Of a stretch of 64,000 bases of DNA, positions 29,258 to 36,511 are shown piece after piece. Where the stretch lies: contig NZ_OBEK01000001.1 of the NCBI RefSeq assembly GCF_900215625.1, positions 930,001 to 994,000 of the forward strand. Reading direction: 5' to 3'. Position numbers and translations under genes: made by a program. The notes beneath the pieces were generated by a model. The model worked only from the letters and a program-made list of their open reading frames with translations, was not told the DNA's origin and searched no databases. Source of the DNA: Terribacillus aidingensis (lineage in GTDB: Bacteria; Bacillota; Bacilli; Bacillales; Amphibacillaceae). Each line of letters opens with the position of its first letter. Positions within the stretch are counted from its first letter, which is position 1.

Positions 29258-30451
29258 ATGCCCACACCTTTAGAAGGTGTCAAAGTGCTGGATGTCTCCA
29301 CTATGATAGCTGCACCATTCGGCACAGCATTGTTAGGTGATTTTGGAGCGGATGTGACGAAAGTCGAAATTCCTGGCAGAGGAGATACGTCGAGAAGTGT
29401 CGGTCCATTTAAAGGGGATGAGCCTTTGCGCTGGCCAGGGTTATCCCGTAATAAAAAGTCTCTCACACTTGATCTGCATAAAGCAGCGGGTGTTGAAATC
29501 ATGAAGAAGCTGGCCGCCACACATGATATTTTGGTAGAGAATTTTCGTCCAGGAACATTGGAAAAATGGGGCGTAGGCTATGATGTCTTAAAAGAAATTA
29601 ATCCTGATCTGATTATGATTCGTGTGTCAGGTTATGGTCAGACCGGGCCTTACCGGGAAAAAGCTGGCTTCGGAACGCCAGCTACAGCGTTCAGCGGTTA
29701 TACGTATTTGCAAGGTTTCACCGATCGGCATCCGGTAAGCCCGCCGTTTTCGCTGACAGATTATATTTGCGGCATCTATGTTGCTTTTGCGGCTGTTACC
29801 GCGTTATACCATCGAGAAACAGCAGAATCGGGAACAGGCCAGATGATTGATGTAGCTCTTTATGAATCGGTGTTCCGTATGATGGAGTTTCTCGTGGCGG
29901 AATATGATCAGCTGGGCAAAATACGTGAACGCTCCCCTGGGCTAGCGGGGCATTCCTCTCCATCTGGGACATTCAAAACAAAAGATGATCACTGGGTTGT
30001 TCTTGTGACGAGCACCGATACGACCTTTAATCGACTGGCAGCAGTCATGAATCGGAATGATTTGCTGACAGATACGCGCTACTATACAAATGCCAGTCGT
30101 TTGGAAAACAATGAAGCAATGAATCAAATTGTTGCTGATTGGATCAGCGAGCATGAACGAGAGGAACTATTGGAAAAGCTGGATGCAGCAGGTGTACCGA
30201 TCAGCCCGGTATTAAGCGTTGCCGACATCTTTCAAAATGAGCAGTACCAAGCGCGTGAGAATATAGTAGAAGTAAAGCATCCACGACTAGGCAGCATTAA
30301 AGTCCCGGGGATTGTTCCGAAGTTCGAAAAGACACCGGGCAGCATTCGCTCCATTGCTCCGGATTTAGGGGAGAATAATGAAACTATTTTACAAAGTTTA
30401 GGTTATTCTTCTGACCAGATTAAAGCATTCAAGCAAAACGGCGTTATATAA
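29258..30451 (+). CDS. Family III (CaiB/BaiF) CoA transferase
   Basis: A 397-residue CoA transferase of the Frc/CaiB/BaiF family. Signature segments are GVKVLDVSTMIAAPFGTALL, DFGADVTKVE, LVENFRPGTLEKWG, VSGYGQTGPY and the catalytic-Asp strand GQMIDVALYES. It moves CoA between carboxylates and so activates the pathway acid. ATG 29258 after AAAAAAGGAGG is chosen over an in-frame ATG at 29156 inside the TPP-enzyme gene. It is the last gene of the cluster, followed by a terminator. Confidence 0.92.
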   Translation: MPTPLEGVKVLDVSTMIAAPFGTALLGDFGADVTKVEIPGRGDTSRSVGPFKGDEPLRWPGLSRNKKSLTLDLHKAAGVEIMKKLAATHDILVENFRPGTLEKWGVGYDVLKEINPDLIMIRVSGYGQTGPYREKAGFGTPATAFSGYTYLQGFTDRHPVSPPFSLTDYICGIYVAFAAVTALYHRETAESGTGQMIDVALYESVFRMMEFLVAEYDQLGKIRERSPGLAGHSSPSGTFKTKDDHWVVLVTSTDTTFNRLAAVMNRNDLLTDTRYYTNASRLENNEAMNQIVADWISEHEREELLEKLDAAGVPISPVLSVADIFQNEQYQARENIVEVKHPRLGSIKVPGIVPKFEKTPGSIRSIAPDLGENNETILQSLGYSSDQIKAFKQNGVI

Positions 30452-30457
30452 GCAAAC

Positions 30458-30490
30458 AAAAGAAGCTGAGCAGGATGCCGGCTTCTTTTG
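30458..30490 (+). terminator. Terminator at the end of the catabolic cluster
   Basis: AAAAGAAGC (30458-30466) pairs with GCTTCTTTT (30481-30489). The loop is 14 bases. Confidence 0.75.
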
Positions 30491-30616
30491 CAGTTTTATC
30501 GGTCAAGGGTTCACTAATTACAAAAACTGCTTGTACTGCTGCTTCGTGGTGCATAATCACTGATTTGGGCGCATAAAATTCTGCGTTGGGAAAAATACGA
30601 AAGAGGTGGGCAAAGC

Positions 30617-31453
30617 ATGTTTTATCACATCAAAGAGCTGCAATATCAAGCTAAGCCATCCAAGCCGGATCCGGTTTTCGCAAGACAGCTGCAAGAAGTA
30701 TTGGGCGGACAGTACGGTGAAATCTCTGTTATGATGCAGTATTTGATGCAAGGGATGAACACGCGTTGTGAGGATAAATATAGAGATCTGCTATTTGATA
30801 CAGGAACAGAAGAAATGGCGCATGTAGAAATGCTGGCAACAATGATTGCACGTTTGCTTGATGATGCGCCGTTTGAGGATCAAAAGAATGCCTATGAAAC
30901 AGATCCTGCATTAAATGCTATCCTAGGCGGAACGAATCCGCAGCATGGTATCGTTGCTGGTCTTGGAGCGATGGCGGCGGATGCAGCTGGTTACCCTTGG
31001 AATGCGAAGTATATTATCTCCAGCGGAAACCTTCTCGCTGACTTCCGTGCCAACTTGAACGCGGAATCGCAAGGCCGTTTGCAAGTTACACGCCTTTATG
31101 GCATGACGGATGATCCTGGCGTGCGTGATATGCTGTCTTTTCTGATTGCTCGTGATACAATGCATCAAAACCAGTGGGTTGCCGCTATTAAAGAACTAGA
31201 AGAGCGAGAAGGGGATATCGTTGTGCCAACTACATTCCCAAGAAGCTTGGAGAAAAATGAAGTGGCGTATACATTGTTTAACTTCTCTCGCGGTGATGCT
31301 AGTTCCAAAGGCCGCTGGGCACACGGTCCGAGTATGGATGGCAGAGGACAGTTTAATTATGTAGCAGAGCCAGAGCCGTTTGGTCCAGCGCCAAAACTGA
31401 AGCCAGCTCCTTTTCTCTATCATGATACAATGCCGCCAAAATCAATGATGTAA
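30617..31453 (+). CDS. Manganese catalase family protein (paralogue 2 of 3)
   Basis: A 278-residue dimanganese catalase of the YjqC/CotJC type. Glu35, Glu66 and His69 of the metal site are present, as are the later Glu (AESQGRLQ) and His (DTMHQNQW) ligands. It starts MFYHIKELQY after AAAGAGGTGGG. It is closer to the copy at 42775 than to the one at 13339 by eye (shared MFYH start and VSSGNLLADFRANLN-like segment). It is a single gene with its own terminator. A role in spore or stationary-phase peroxide defence is inferred from the family. Confidence 0.9.
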   Translation: MFYHIKELQYQAKPSKPDPVFARQLQEVLGGQYGEISVMMQYLMQGMNTRCEDKYRDLLFDTGTEEMAHVEMLATMIARLLDDAPFEDQKNAYETDPALNAILGGTNPQHGIVAGLGAMAADAAGYPWNAKYIISSGNLLADFRANLNAESQGRLQVTRLYGMTDDPGVRDMLSFLIARDTMHQNQWVAAIKELEEREGDIVVPTTFPRSLEKNEVAYTLFNFSRGDASSKGRWAHGPSMDGRGQFNYVAEPEPFGPAPKLKPAPFLYHDTMPPKSMM

Positions 31454-31459
31454 TTTGAA

Positions 31460-31494
31460 GATGCACAGGCACAGGGGCTTGTGCGTCTTTTTTA
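31460..31494 (+). terminator. Terminator after manganese catalase 2
   Basis: GATGCACAGGC and GCTTGTGCGTC form a stem with G-U pairs, followed by TTTTTT. Confidence 0.75.
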
Positions 31495-31870
31495 TTTGGG
31501 TTACAACCAACAGCACGTTACTTCTTGTCCGCGCAATATGCTGTACACTTGCGGCTCAACGTATAATACGGAAATTGAAGATGTAATAGCATTAGAGAAT
31601 GAAAATCGCTCGGACGAAGGGCAAGACCTGGATCTGACAAGAGATGAATCGGATTTTTACGTGTATGCTGGCGGCAGTGATGTAGAGTTGCTTTATAATC
31701 ATGCCAATGGAGAAGAACAGCAGATTGTATACGAAGAAATGGATGGCGGCGATTATACACGGCATGCAGGAATGCCAGCAGAAGTGGCTAACCTGACAAA
31801 TGAATACGAAGAGCAAACAGATAAACAGATAGGCGGGTTTCAGCAGAATACCGTCTTTTTTATTGTTTGA
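31481..31870 (+). pseudogene. Cystatin-like fold lipoprotein remnant (DUF4467-like), N-terminus broken
   Basis: The frame 31481-31870 contains, from TCGSTYNTEIEDVIALENEN onward, about 105 residues that look like a small secreted lipoprotein of the DUF4467 type, beginning at a lipobox-like Cys. No signal peptide precedes the Cys in this frame, and the frame starts inside the terminator stem. A hydrophobic stretch (STLLLVRAICCTLAA) lies just upstream in another frame, so a single frameshift could have split signal peptide and body. Assignment to the family is tentative. Confidence 0.35.
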
Positions 31871-32041
31871 AATAAATATAGAAGGAATTATCCATTCCAG
31901 AATGCTGTACTGTCCCTCTTTTTACTCTGCTGTACATCAAATTCCATGTATGCCCTCGGTCACTTACACCATACACGCTTAGAAGTGGCTGCATACCTTA
32001 TAACTGTAAGACGAAAACAAAAAACCAAGGAGGAATGACCG

Positions 32042-32365
32042 ATGGGTAAAGATTGGGAAAGAAAGGATAAATATGAAGGAGGAAACCAGACAATGAGCTA
32101 CAACCGTGAGAATGAAGAGACGTACCGTGTGGAAGCAGAGAGCGATTCAGAAAGCAAATCTAAAAACTTCAACTATGCACGAGTAGAAGACAGCGGTAAT
32201 TCTTATGTTGATGTTCGAGTAAGAGCACATGCTGACGTTGAAGAAGATATCGAATTTGAGAACGGCGAGGAAAACGGCGAAGGCGAAAACGGTCATAAAA
32301 AAAAGAAAGATAAATGCAAAAAGCATGATAAGTGTAAAGGTAACCACGGCCACGGCCGCAACTAA
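32042..32365 (+). CDS. Small Lys/His/Asp-rich protein, spore-coat-like, function unknown
   Basis: A 107-residue soluble protein I do not recognise. The middle has ARVEDSGNSYVDVRVRAHAD, a motif shared with the next gene (HSGNSDVDVIVEVN). The C-terminus is a basic, Cys/His-rich tail (KKKKDKCKKHDKCKGNHGHG). Two starts each have a strong site: ATG 32042 after AAGGAGGAA and ATG 32093 (90 residues) after AAGGAGGAAA. The short length, charged repeats and the neighbouring manganese catalase suggest a spore outer-layer protein, but this is inference. Confidence 0.65.
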   Translation: MGKDWERKDKYEGGNQTMSYNRENEETYRVEAESDSESKSKNFNYARVEDSGNSYVDVRVRAHADVEEDIEFENGEENGEGENGHKKKKDKCKKHDKCKGNHGHGRN

Positions 32366-32385
32366 ATGGAAAAAGGAGAAGAGAA

Positions 32386-32664
32386 ATGAGCAATTTAAGA
32401 AAATACGAAAATCCGTTCACAGCAGGAAGAAACGATAATAAATCCCAAGTTGCGCATAGCGGTAACTCTGATGTAGATGTAATTGTAGAAGTAAATACAA
32501 TGCCTATTGCATACGCCATGCTATGCTCTCTGCTTGCGACGAACCAGTTATCCAAAGACGAATTTGATAAGGCCGTAAAGAAACTAAAAAGTCTAGTCGA
32601 TGAAGATCGCCACTATGATCGCAATGATCCAAAAACAGCTAAGATTTATCATTTAGAACAGTAA
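32386..32664 (+). CDS. Small conserved-looking protein, paired with the preceding gene, function unknown
   Basis: A 92-residue protein. The N-terminal part carries AHSGNSDVDVIVEVNTMPIA, related to the motif in the upstream gene. The rest is predicted helical (AMLCSLLATNQLSKDEFDKA). There is no signal peptide and no catalytic motif. AAAAAGGAGA precedes ATG 32386, 21 bp after the upstream stop, so the two are co-transcribed. I interpret the pair as related structural, perhaps spore-associated, proteins. I cannot name a family. Confidence 0.65.
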   Translation: MSNLRKYENPFTAGRNDNKSQVAHSGNSDVDVIVEVNTMPIAYAMLCSLLATNQLSKDEFDKAVKKLKSLVDEDRHYDRNDPKTAKIYHLEQ

Positions 32665-32670
32665 TATAAC

Positions 32671-32720
32671 GTAGAGCTTTCCCGCCAGGCGTAGCCGGCC
32701 GAAAGCGGGAATGCTTCTAC
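32671..32720 (+). other. Long imperfect hairpin after the small-protein pair
   Basis: GTAGAGCTTTCCCGC (32671-32685) pairs with GCGGGAATGCTTCTAC (32705-32720) with one bulge. No T run follows, so it may stabilise the mRNA rather than terminate it. Confidence 0.45.
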
Positions 32721-32788
32721 AGCCTTTCTGCTGTATCTTATGCGAACAATAGCCCTAATGTTACTAGCCTGCGCATGATCTTCTCCTT

Positions 32789-32818
32789 AGCCAGCCTTGA
32801 AAAAGGCTGGCTTTTTAT
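32789..32818 (+). terminator. Terminator downstream of the small-protein pair
   Basis: AGCCAGCCTT/AAGGCTGGCT with a four-base loop and TTTTT. Confidence 0.85.
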
Positions 32819-32821
32819 ATA

Positions 32822-32848
32822 GAAAAAACGCCCCAAGAGGAGCGTTTA
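32822..32848 (-). terminator. Terminator after glnK
   Basis: On the minus strand AAACGCTCC pairs with GGGGCGTTT, followed by TTT, immediately after the glnK stop. Confidence 0.8.
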
Positions 32849-32850
32849 TC

Positions 32851-33201
32851 TTACAAGGCGGCCGGACCTTGTTTTCCGGTATTAATATCAATTGTTTGCT
32901 GAACAGGATAGACGAATATTTTCCCATCACCAGCTTTTCCAGTATGGAGTACGCTGGAGGCAGCTTTAATTATATCGTCTACAGGGACGGAGCTGACGAC
33001 AATTTCTATTTTGAGACGATCAAATACGTTTTGTACTTTCTTTACGCCTCGGTACAATTCTGTGTAGCCTTCTTCAAGCCCGCAGCCTTGTACGTGAGAA
33101 AAAGTCATGCCAGAGACACCGATTTCAGCCATTTTCATCTTAAAAGCCTCGAGATCCGTCGAATTTCTTGTAATAATCTCCACCTTAAACATATCACTCA
33201 T
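32851..33201 (-). CDS. glnK: PII-type nitrogen regulator GlnK (NrgB)
   Basis: A 116-residue PII signal protein that binds ATP/2-oxoglutarate and docks on AmtB and TnrA. The C-terminal signature GKAGDGKIFVYPV is present. The T-loop reads YTELYRGVKKVQNVFDRLKI, so the uridylylation Tyr51 of proteobacterial PII (YRGAEYxV) is replaced, as expected for Bacillus, which does not uridylylate PII. It is co-transcribed behind amtB with a 20-bp gap. Confidence 0.92.
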   Translation of the reverse strand: MSDMFKVEIITRNSTDLEAFKMKMAEIGVSGMTFSHVQGCGLEEGYTELYRGVKKVQNVFDRLKIEIVVSSVPVDDIIKAASSVLHTGKAGDGKIFVYPVQQTIDINTGKQGPAAL

Positions 33202-33221
33202 ATACAGTTCCTCCTTTTAGG

Positions 33222-34433
33222 TTAATCCTGATAAGCGCGTTCACCATGCATGGTTAGATCCAAACCTTTTGCTTCTTCTTCATCTGTAGCGCGTGCTTTG
33301 AAAATAAGATTAACGATGGAGATTAAGATGAATGTTACCACACCAACAAAGATGTAGGTTGCAACGATAGCAACTACCTGTCTCCATAATAAATCAATGC
33401 CGCCGCCGTAGAAAAGACCATTATTTGTAACGATTGCGTTGATGGAGTCACTCGCGAACAAACCAGTTGCAATGCCGCCCCACGTGCCGCCGACTGCGTG
33501 CAATCCGAAAGCGTCCAAAGCGTCGTCATAGCCTAGTTTCTTTTTCAGCCAGCCAACTCCCCAGAAGCAGACAATGCCGCCAATAAAGCCGATTGGAATG
33601 CTGGCAATCGGTGATACAAACCCAGCTGCTGGAGTGATAGCAACTAGACCGGCAATCGCTCCGGAAACAGCACCAAGCAGAGTCGGCTTTTTGTTAACTG
33701 CCCATTCGATAATCATCCAGCCGAGTACACCCGCTGCAGCTGCTGTATTTGTATTAATGAAGGCATACATTGCGACATCATCAAAAGCAAGTTCACTGCC
33801 GACATTAAATCCAAACCAGCCGAACCAAAGCAAGACGCCGCCAATTAACGTGAAAATTAGGTTATGTGGTGCAGTAGCACCGGCATTTTTTCGTTTCCCG
33901 ATAACGAGCGCGACAACTAAGCCGGCAAGACCAGATGAAATGTGGACAACGTTACCGCCTGCAAAATCAAGTGCGCCCATTTCTGCAATCCAGCCGCCGC
34001 CCCAAACCCAGTGTGCAAGCGGTGAATAAACAATGAGGACCCAAAGTACTGTGAATAGAATGAATGCTGGAAAACGAATACGTTCTGCATAGGCGCCGGA
34101 CACGATAGCCGTTGTTAAAATGGCGAACGTCATCTGGAACATCATAAATAAGTTAAAGGGAATTGTATGACCTTCAGCAGGATCAAAGCCAACATTGTTT
34201 AATCCGAAATAGTCTAATCCGCCAATAATTCCGTTACCTGATGAGAATGCCAGGGAAAAACCGATGACTATCCAAATGATGGAGACGATTGCCAGTGTCG
34301 TGAAACTGTGCATCGCTGTGCTCAGTACATTTTTACTTCTTACTAAACCGCCATAAAAGAGTGCAAGTGCTGGTGTCATCAACCATACGAGTACCGTTGC
34401 GACAAACATGAATACCGTGTTAGCCATATCCAT
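33222..34433 (-). CDS. amtB: Ammonium transporter AmtB (NrgA)
   Basis: A 403-residue Amt/Mep/Rh channel with 11 membrane helices. Conserved segments are FYGGLVRSKN, SPLAHWVWGGGW and DALDAFGLHAVGGTWGG, which hold the pore histidines. A longer in-frame start (34487) exists, but ATG 34433 has GGGGG eight bases upstream and fits the family. With glnK it forms the nrgAB operon. Two TnrA-type boxes and a promoter with a poor -35 lie upstream, so it should be switched on in nitrogen limitation. Confidence 0.95.
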   Translation of the reverse strand: MDMANTVFMFVATVLVWLMTPALALFYGGLVRSKNVLSTAMHSFTTLAIVSIIWIVIGFSLAFSSGNGIIGGLDYFGLNNVGFDPAEGHTIPFNLFMMFQMTFAILTTAIVSGAYAERIRFPAFILFTVLWVLIVYSPLAHWVWGGGWIAEMGALDFAGGNVVHISSGLAGLVVALVIGKRKNAGATAPHNLIFTLIGGVLLWFGWFGFNVGSELAFDDVAMYAFINTNTAAAAGVLGWMIIEWAVNKKPTLLGAVSGAIAGLVAITPAAGFVSPIASIPIGFIGGIVCFWGVGWLKKKLGYDDALDAFGLHAVGGTWGGIATGLFASDSINAIVTNNGLFYGGGIDLLWRQVVAIVATYIFVGVVTFILISIVNLIFKARATDEEEAKGLDLTMHGERAYQD

Positions 34434-34485
34434 TTTCTCTACCCCCTGTGTTTTCTTTATAGTTTGAAAATTTAAATCTTTTCTC

Positions 34486-34514
34486 ATTATAAGTGACAGG
34501 TAAAAAAATGTAAC
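34486..34514 (-). promoter_or_regulatory. amtB-glnK promoter
   Basis: On the minus strand TATAAT (34486-34491) is 17 bp from GTTACA (34509-34514), a poor -35 as expected for an activator-dependent promoter. It predicts a start near 34479. Confidence 0.7.
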
Positions 34515-34519
34515 AAACT

Positions 34520-34536
34520 TGTTAGGTTATCTTACG
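34520..34536. promoter_or_regulatory. TnrA box 1 upstream of amtB
   Basis: TGTTAGGTTATCTTACG fits TGTNA-N7-TNACA at all but the last base. Its centre (34528) lies about 49 bp upstream of the predicted start, the position known for TnrA activation sites. Confidence 0.75.
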
Positions 34537-34578
34537 TGAATATTTCTGACCAAGTTATGTAAGTGTTTTCAGTGTTTT

Positions 34579-34595
34579 TGTTATATAAAGTTACG
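34579..34595. promoter_or_regulatory. TnrA/GlnR-like box 2 upstream of amtB
   Basis: TGTTATATAAAGTTACG has the same half-sites and N7 spacing as box 1 and lies 59 bp further upstream. Confidence 0.6.
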
Positions 34596-34694
34596 AAAAA
34601 GGTCTGCATTTTTAAAAAAAACGAAACGAAATTGGTTTGATGTCGGAAGGAAAGGGAATAGCATAGTAGCTGCGGAGAGATGCTGGATGATAGG

Positions 34695-34713
34695 CTTTAC
34701 ATTTATTGTAAAG
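34695..34713. promoter_or_regulatory. Palindromic element CTTTACA-N5-TGTAAAG
   Basis: A perfect 7-bp inverted repeat around TTTAT in the amtB-metX gap. It resembles an operator for an unidentified regulator and lies next to a possible promoter (GTATAG at 34721). No binder can be named. Confidence 0.35.
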
Positions 34714-34776
34714 CATGATAGTATAGTTTATGTCTTCGTTTTTAAGTAACTTACGCGAAGATCTCTGGCGTTCTGC

Positions 34777-34997
34777 TATAGTTTAATTAGAAGTGCTTAT
34801 TCTGACTGGAGCGGCCTTGGAGCCGTGAGGATGCAATAGAGGTAGGGATTGCATCGTATAAGTAAAACTACCATGTAGAAAAAAGTACCGCGGCAGGAGT
34901 TTGCAGGAAGCATTCTCCACTAACAATAGAAAAGTTACATTTTAGCCCCGCATTGGCAGCTGCCGATGCGGGGCGTCCAAATTCTAGAGAATTTTTT
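34777..34997 (+). ncRNA. Candidate structured noncoding RNA between amtB and metX
   Basis: An extended -10, TGCTATAGT (34774-34782), predicts a start near 34789. Hairpins follow: CGGC/GCCG (34812-34825) and GATGCAAT/ATTGCATC (34830-34855). The loop GGTAG (34841-34845) of the second can pair with CTACC (34868-34872), a possible pseudoknot. A very stable GCCCCGCAT/ATGCGGGGC stem (34945-34974) and a terminator AAATTCT/AGAATTT plus T6 (34979-34997) end it. No ORF is present. I do not recognise a known RNA family. Confidence 0.45.
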
Positions 34998-35023
34998 CTT
35001 GATGAAAAATTCAGAATACATAG

Positions 35024-35052
35024 TTGACGATAGAAAAAACTCATGCTACAAT
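35024..35052 (+). promoter_or_regulatory. metX operon promoter
   Basis: TTGACG (35024-35029), 17-bp spacer, and TGC-TACAAT (-10 at 35047-35052, extended). Transcription would start about 15 bp before the SAM riboswitch. Confidence 0.85.
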
Positions 35053-35073
35053 CCTGTTAACAAATAAATAGAA

Positions 35074-35234
35074 CTCTTATCAAGAGAGGCGGAGGGACTG
35101 GCCCGACGATGCCCGGCAACCTATAAGCAGCAATGCTTTTAAGGTGCTAATTCCTGAAAGTGTACACACACTTTAGAGATGAGAGAGACATGACGGTACA
35201 TATTGCCACCCTGTCCTCTCAGGGTGGTTTTTTT
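35074..35234 (+). promoter_or_regulatory. SAM-I (S-box) riboswitch and terminator upstream of metX
   Basis: The aptamer P1 pairs CTCTTATC (35074-35081) with GATGAGAG (35178-35185). The S-box core AGAGAGGCGGAGGGACTGG and CCCGGCAACC is canonical. The expression platform is the terminator CCACCCTG/CAGGGTGG (35206-35227) with T7. SAM binding should stop transcription before metX. Confidence 0.95.
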
Positions 35235-35260
35235 ATTTGATGGGAGGCAAACGTACTGAA

Positions 35261-36328
35261 ATGAAGACTGCACAGTCATATTATGCAGGCAAAATCAACA
35301 TTGGAGATGTGAAGCTCGAATCAGGTGTACGCCTCTCGGATGTAGAAGTGGCCTATGAAAGAAGCGGCCCGTCAGACGCAGAAACAGTGTTAATCTGTCA
35401 TGCACTTACTGGAGACCAGTATGCAAAAGGTACAGCATCTGAGCCTGGCTGGTGGAGTGGATTGCTTCAATCCGGCGGATATGTTGACACGAATAAATAT
35501 CAAGTGATTGCATGCAATGTATTAGGCGGATGTAATGGCACGACAAGTGCTTTATCAAGAAACACCGCAACGGATCAAGTGTATGCGGCAGATTTTCCGC
35601 AGATTACGATTCGGGATATGGTGAAGGTTCAGCGGCTATCCTTAGACAAACTGGAGATCACGCATTTACGAGCAGTAATTGGCGGATCCCTAGGCGGCAT
35701 GCAGGTGATGGAATGGGGAATTATGTATCCTGATTTCATGGATGTGCTCATCCCTCTAGCAGCAACACCTTATGTGAGTGACTATGCGATGGCTTATAAT
35801 CACATTGCCAAGTCTGCCATTATCTCTGATCCTGATTGGAATAATGGCAGATATACAGCAGACAGGAAGCCGGCAGCCGGTTTGGCAATTGCACGGATGG
35901 TTGGTATGATTACGTACCGTTCTGATCACCAATACAATGAACGCTTCCGCCGTGCTGCATCCTCTGGACCTAATAGCGAATTTGAAGTTGAATCGTATCT
36001 CAATCATCAAGGAGAAAAGCTTGTCAGCCGATTTGATGCTAACTGCTACCTAACGTTATTGCAAGCAATGAACAGTCATGATATTGGCAGAGGAAGAGGC
36101 GGATGGCAGTCTGCTGCCAGCAAAGTGAAGGCAGCTGTATTGACCTTCGGATTCTCAAGGGACCTTTTATTCCCATCAGAGGAAATTGCAACATTTACAT
36201 CAGAAGTTCCCGAAGGACGACATGTATGCGTTGAAACAATTTACGGACATGATGGTTTTCTGCTCGAGTTTGAGAAATGGGGACACCATATTCGCGAAGT
36301 GCTTCAGCAGCCAATGAAAATTTCATAA
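35261..36328 (+). CDS. metX: Homoserine O-acetyltransferase MetX
   Basis: A 355-residue alpha/beta-hydrolase-fold enzyme that acetylates homoserine with acetyl-CoA. The nucleophile elbow GGSLGGMQVMEW and C-terminal HDGFLLEF (catalytic His) are intact. The start is taken as ATG 35261. An upstream frame from TTG 35237 would begin inside the terminator T run; GGGAGG at 35242 is rather far from the ATG. It is the first gene of a SAM-controlled operon. The O-acetyl route, rather than O-succinyl, follows from the MetX fold. Confidence 0.93.
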   Translation: MKTAQSYYAGKINIGDVKLESGVRLSDVEVAYERSGPSDAETVLICHALTGDQYAKGTASEPGWWSGLLQSGGYVDTNKYQVIACNVLGGCNGTTSALSRNTATDQVYAADFPQITIRDMVKVQRLSLDKLEITHLRAVIGGSLGGMQVMEWGIMYPDFMDVLIPLAATPYVSDYAMAYNHIAKSAIISDPDWNNGRYTADRKPAAGLAIARMVGMITYRSDHQYNERFRRAASSGPNSEFEVESYLNHQGEKLVSRFDANCYLTLLQAMNSHDIGRGRGGWQSAASKVKAAVLTFGFSRDLLFPSEEIATFTSEVPEGRHVCVETIYGHDGFLLEFEKWGHHIREVLQQPMKIS

Positions 36329-36331
36329 TAG

Positions 36332-36485
36332 CTTATCAAGAGAGGCGGAGGGACTGGTCCGATGAAGCCCGGCAACCTGCAAGCAGTAATGCTTAGAAGG
36401 TGCTACATCCAGCAAGCGAAAGTTTGAAAGATAAGAAGTTCAATGCGTAAAAGAGCAGCTTCTTATCCGAAGCTGCTCTTTTCAT
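36332..36485 (+). promoter_or_regulatory. Second SAM-I (S-box) riboswitch, between metX and metY
   Basis: P1 pairs CTTATC (36332-36337) with GATAAG (36430-36435). AGAGAGGCGGAGGGACTGG and CCCGGCAACC repeat the S-box core. The terminator AAAAGAGCAGCTTC/GAAGCTGCTCTTTT (36449-36482) follows. It gives the downstream genes a second SAM checkpoint. Confidence 0.95.
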
Positions 36486-36511
36486 TACTATAAAACTGGA
36501 GGAATGACAAA

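Noticed and set aside
34885-34893. GTACCGCGG resembling the T-box antitermination sequence
   Set aside because: The preceding bases are not GGGTG, there is no tRNA-specifier stem, and it lies inside the candidate RNA far from a suitable gene.
34777-34997. Candidate RNA considered as 6S RNA or a known riboswitch
   Set aside because: The length fits 6S RNA, but no long closing stem with a central bubble can be drawn. None of the S-box, lysine, glycine, purine, cobalamin or c-di-nucleotide core motifs is present.
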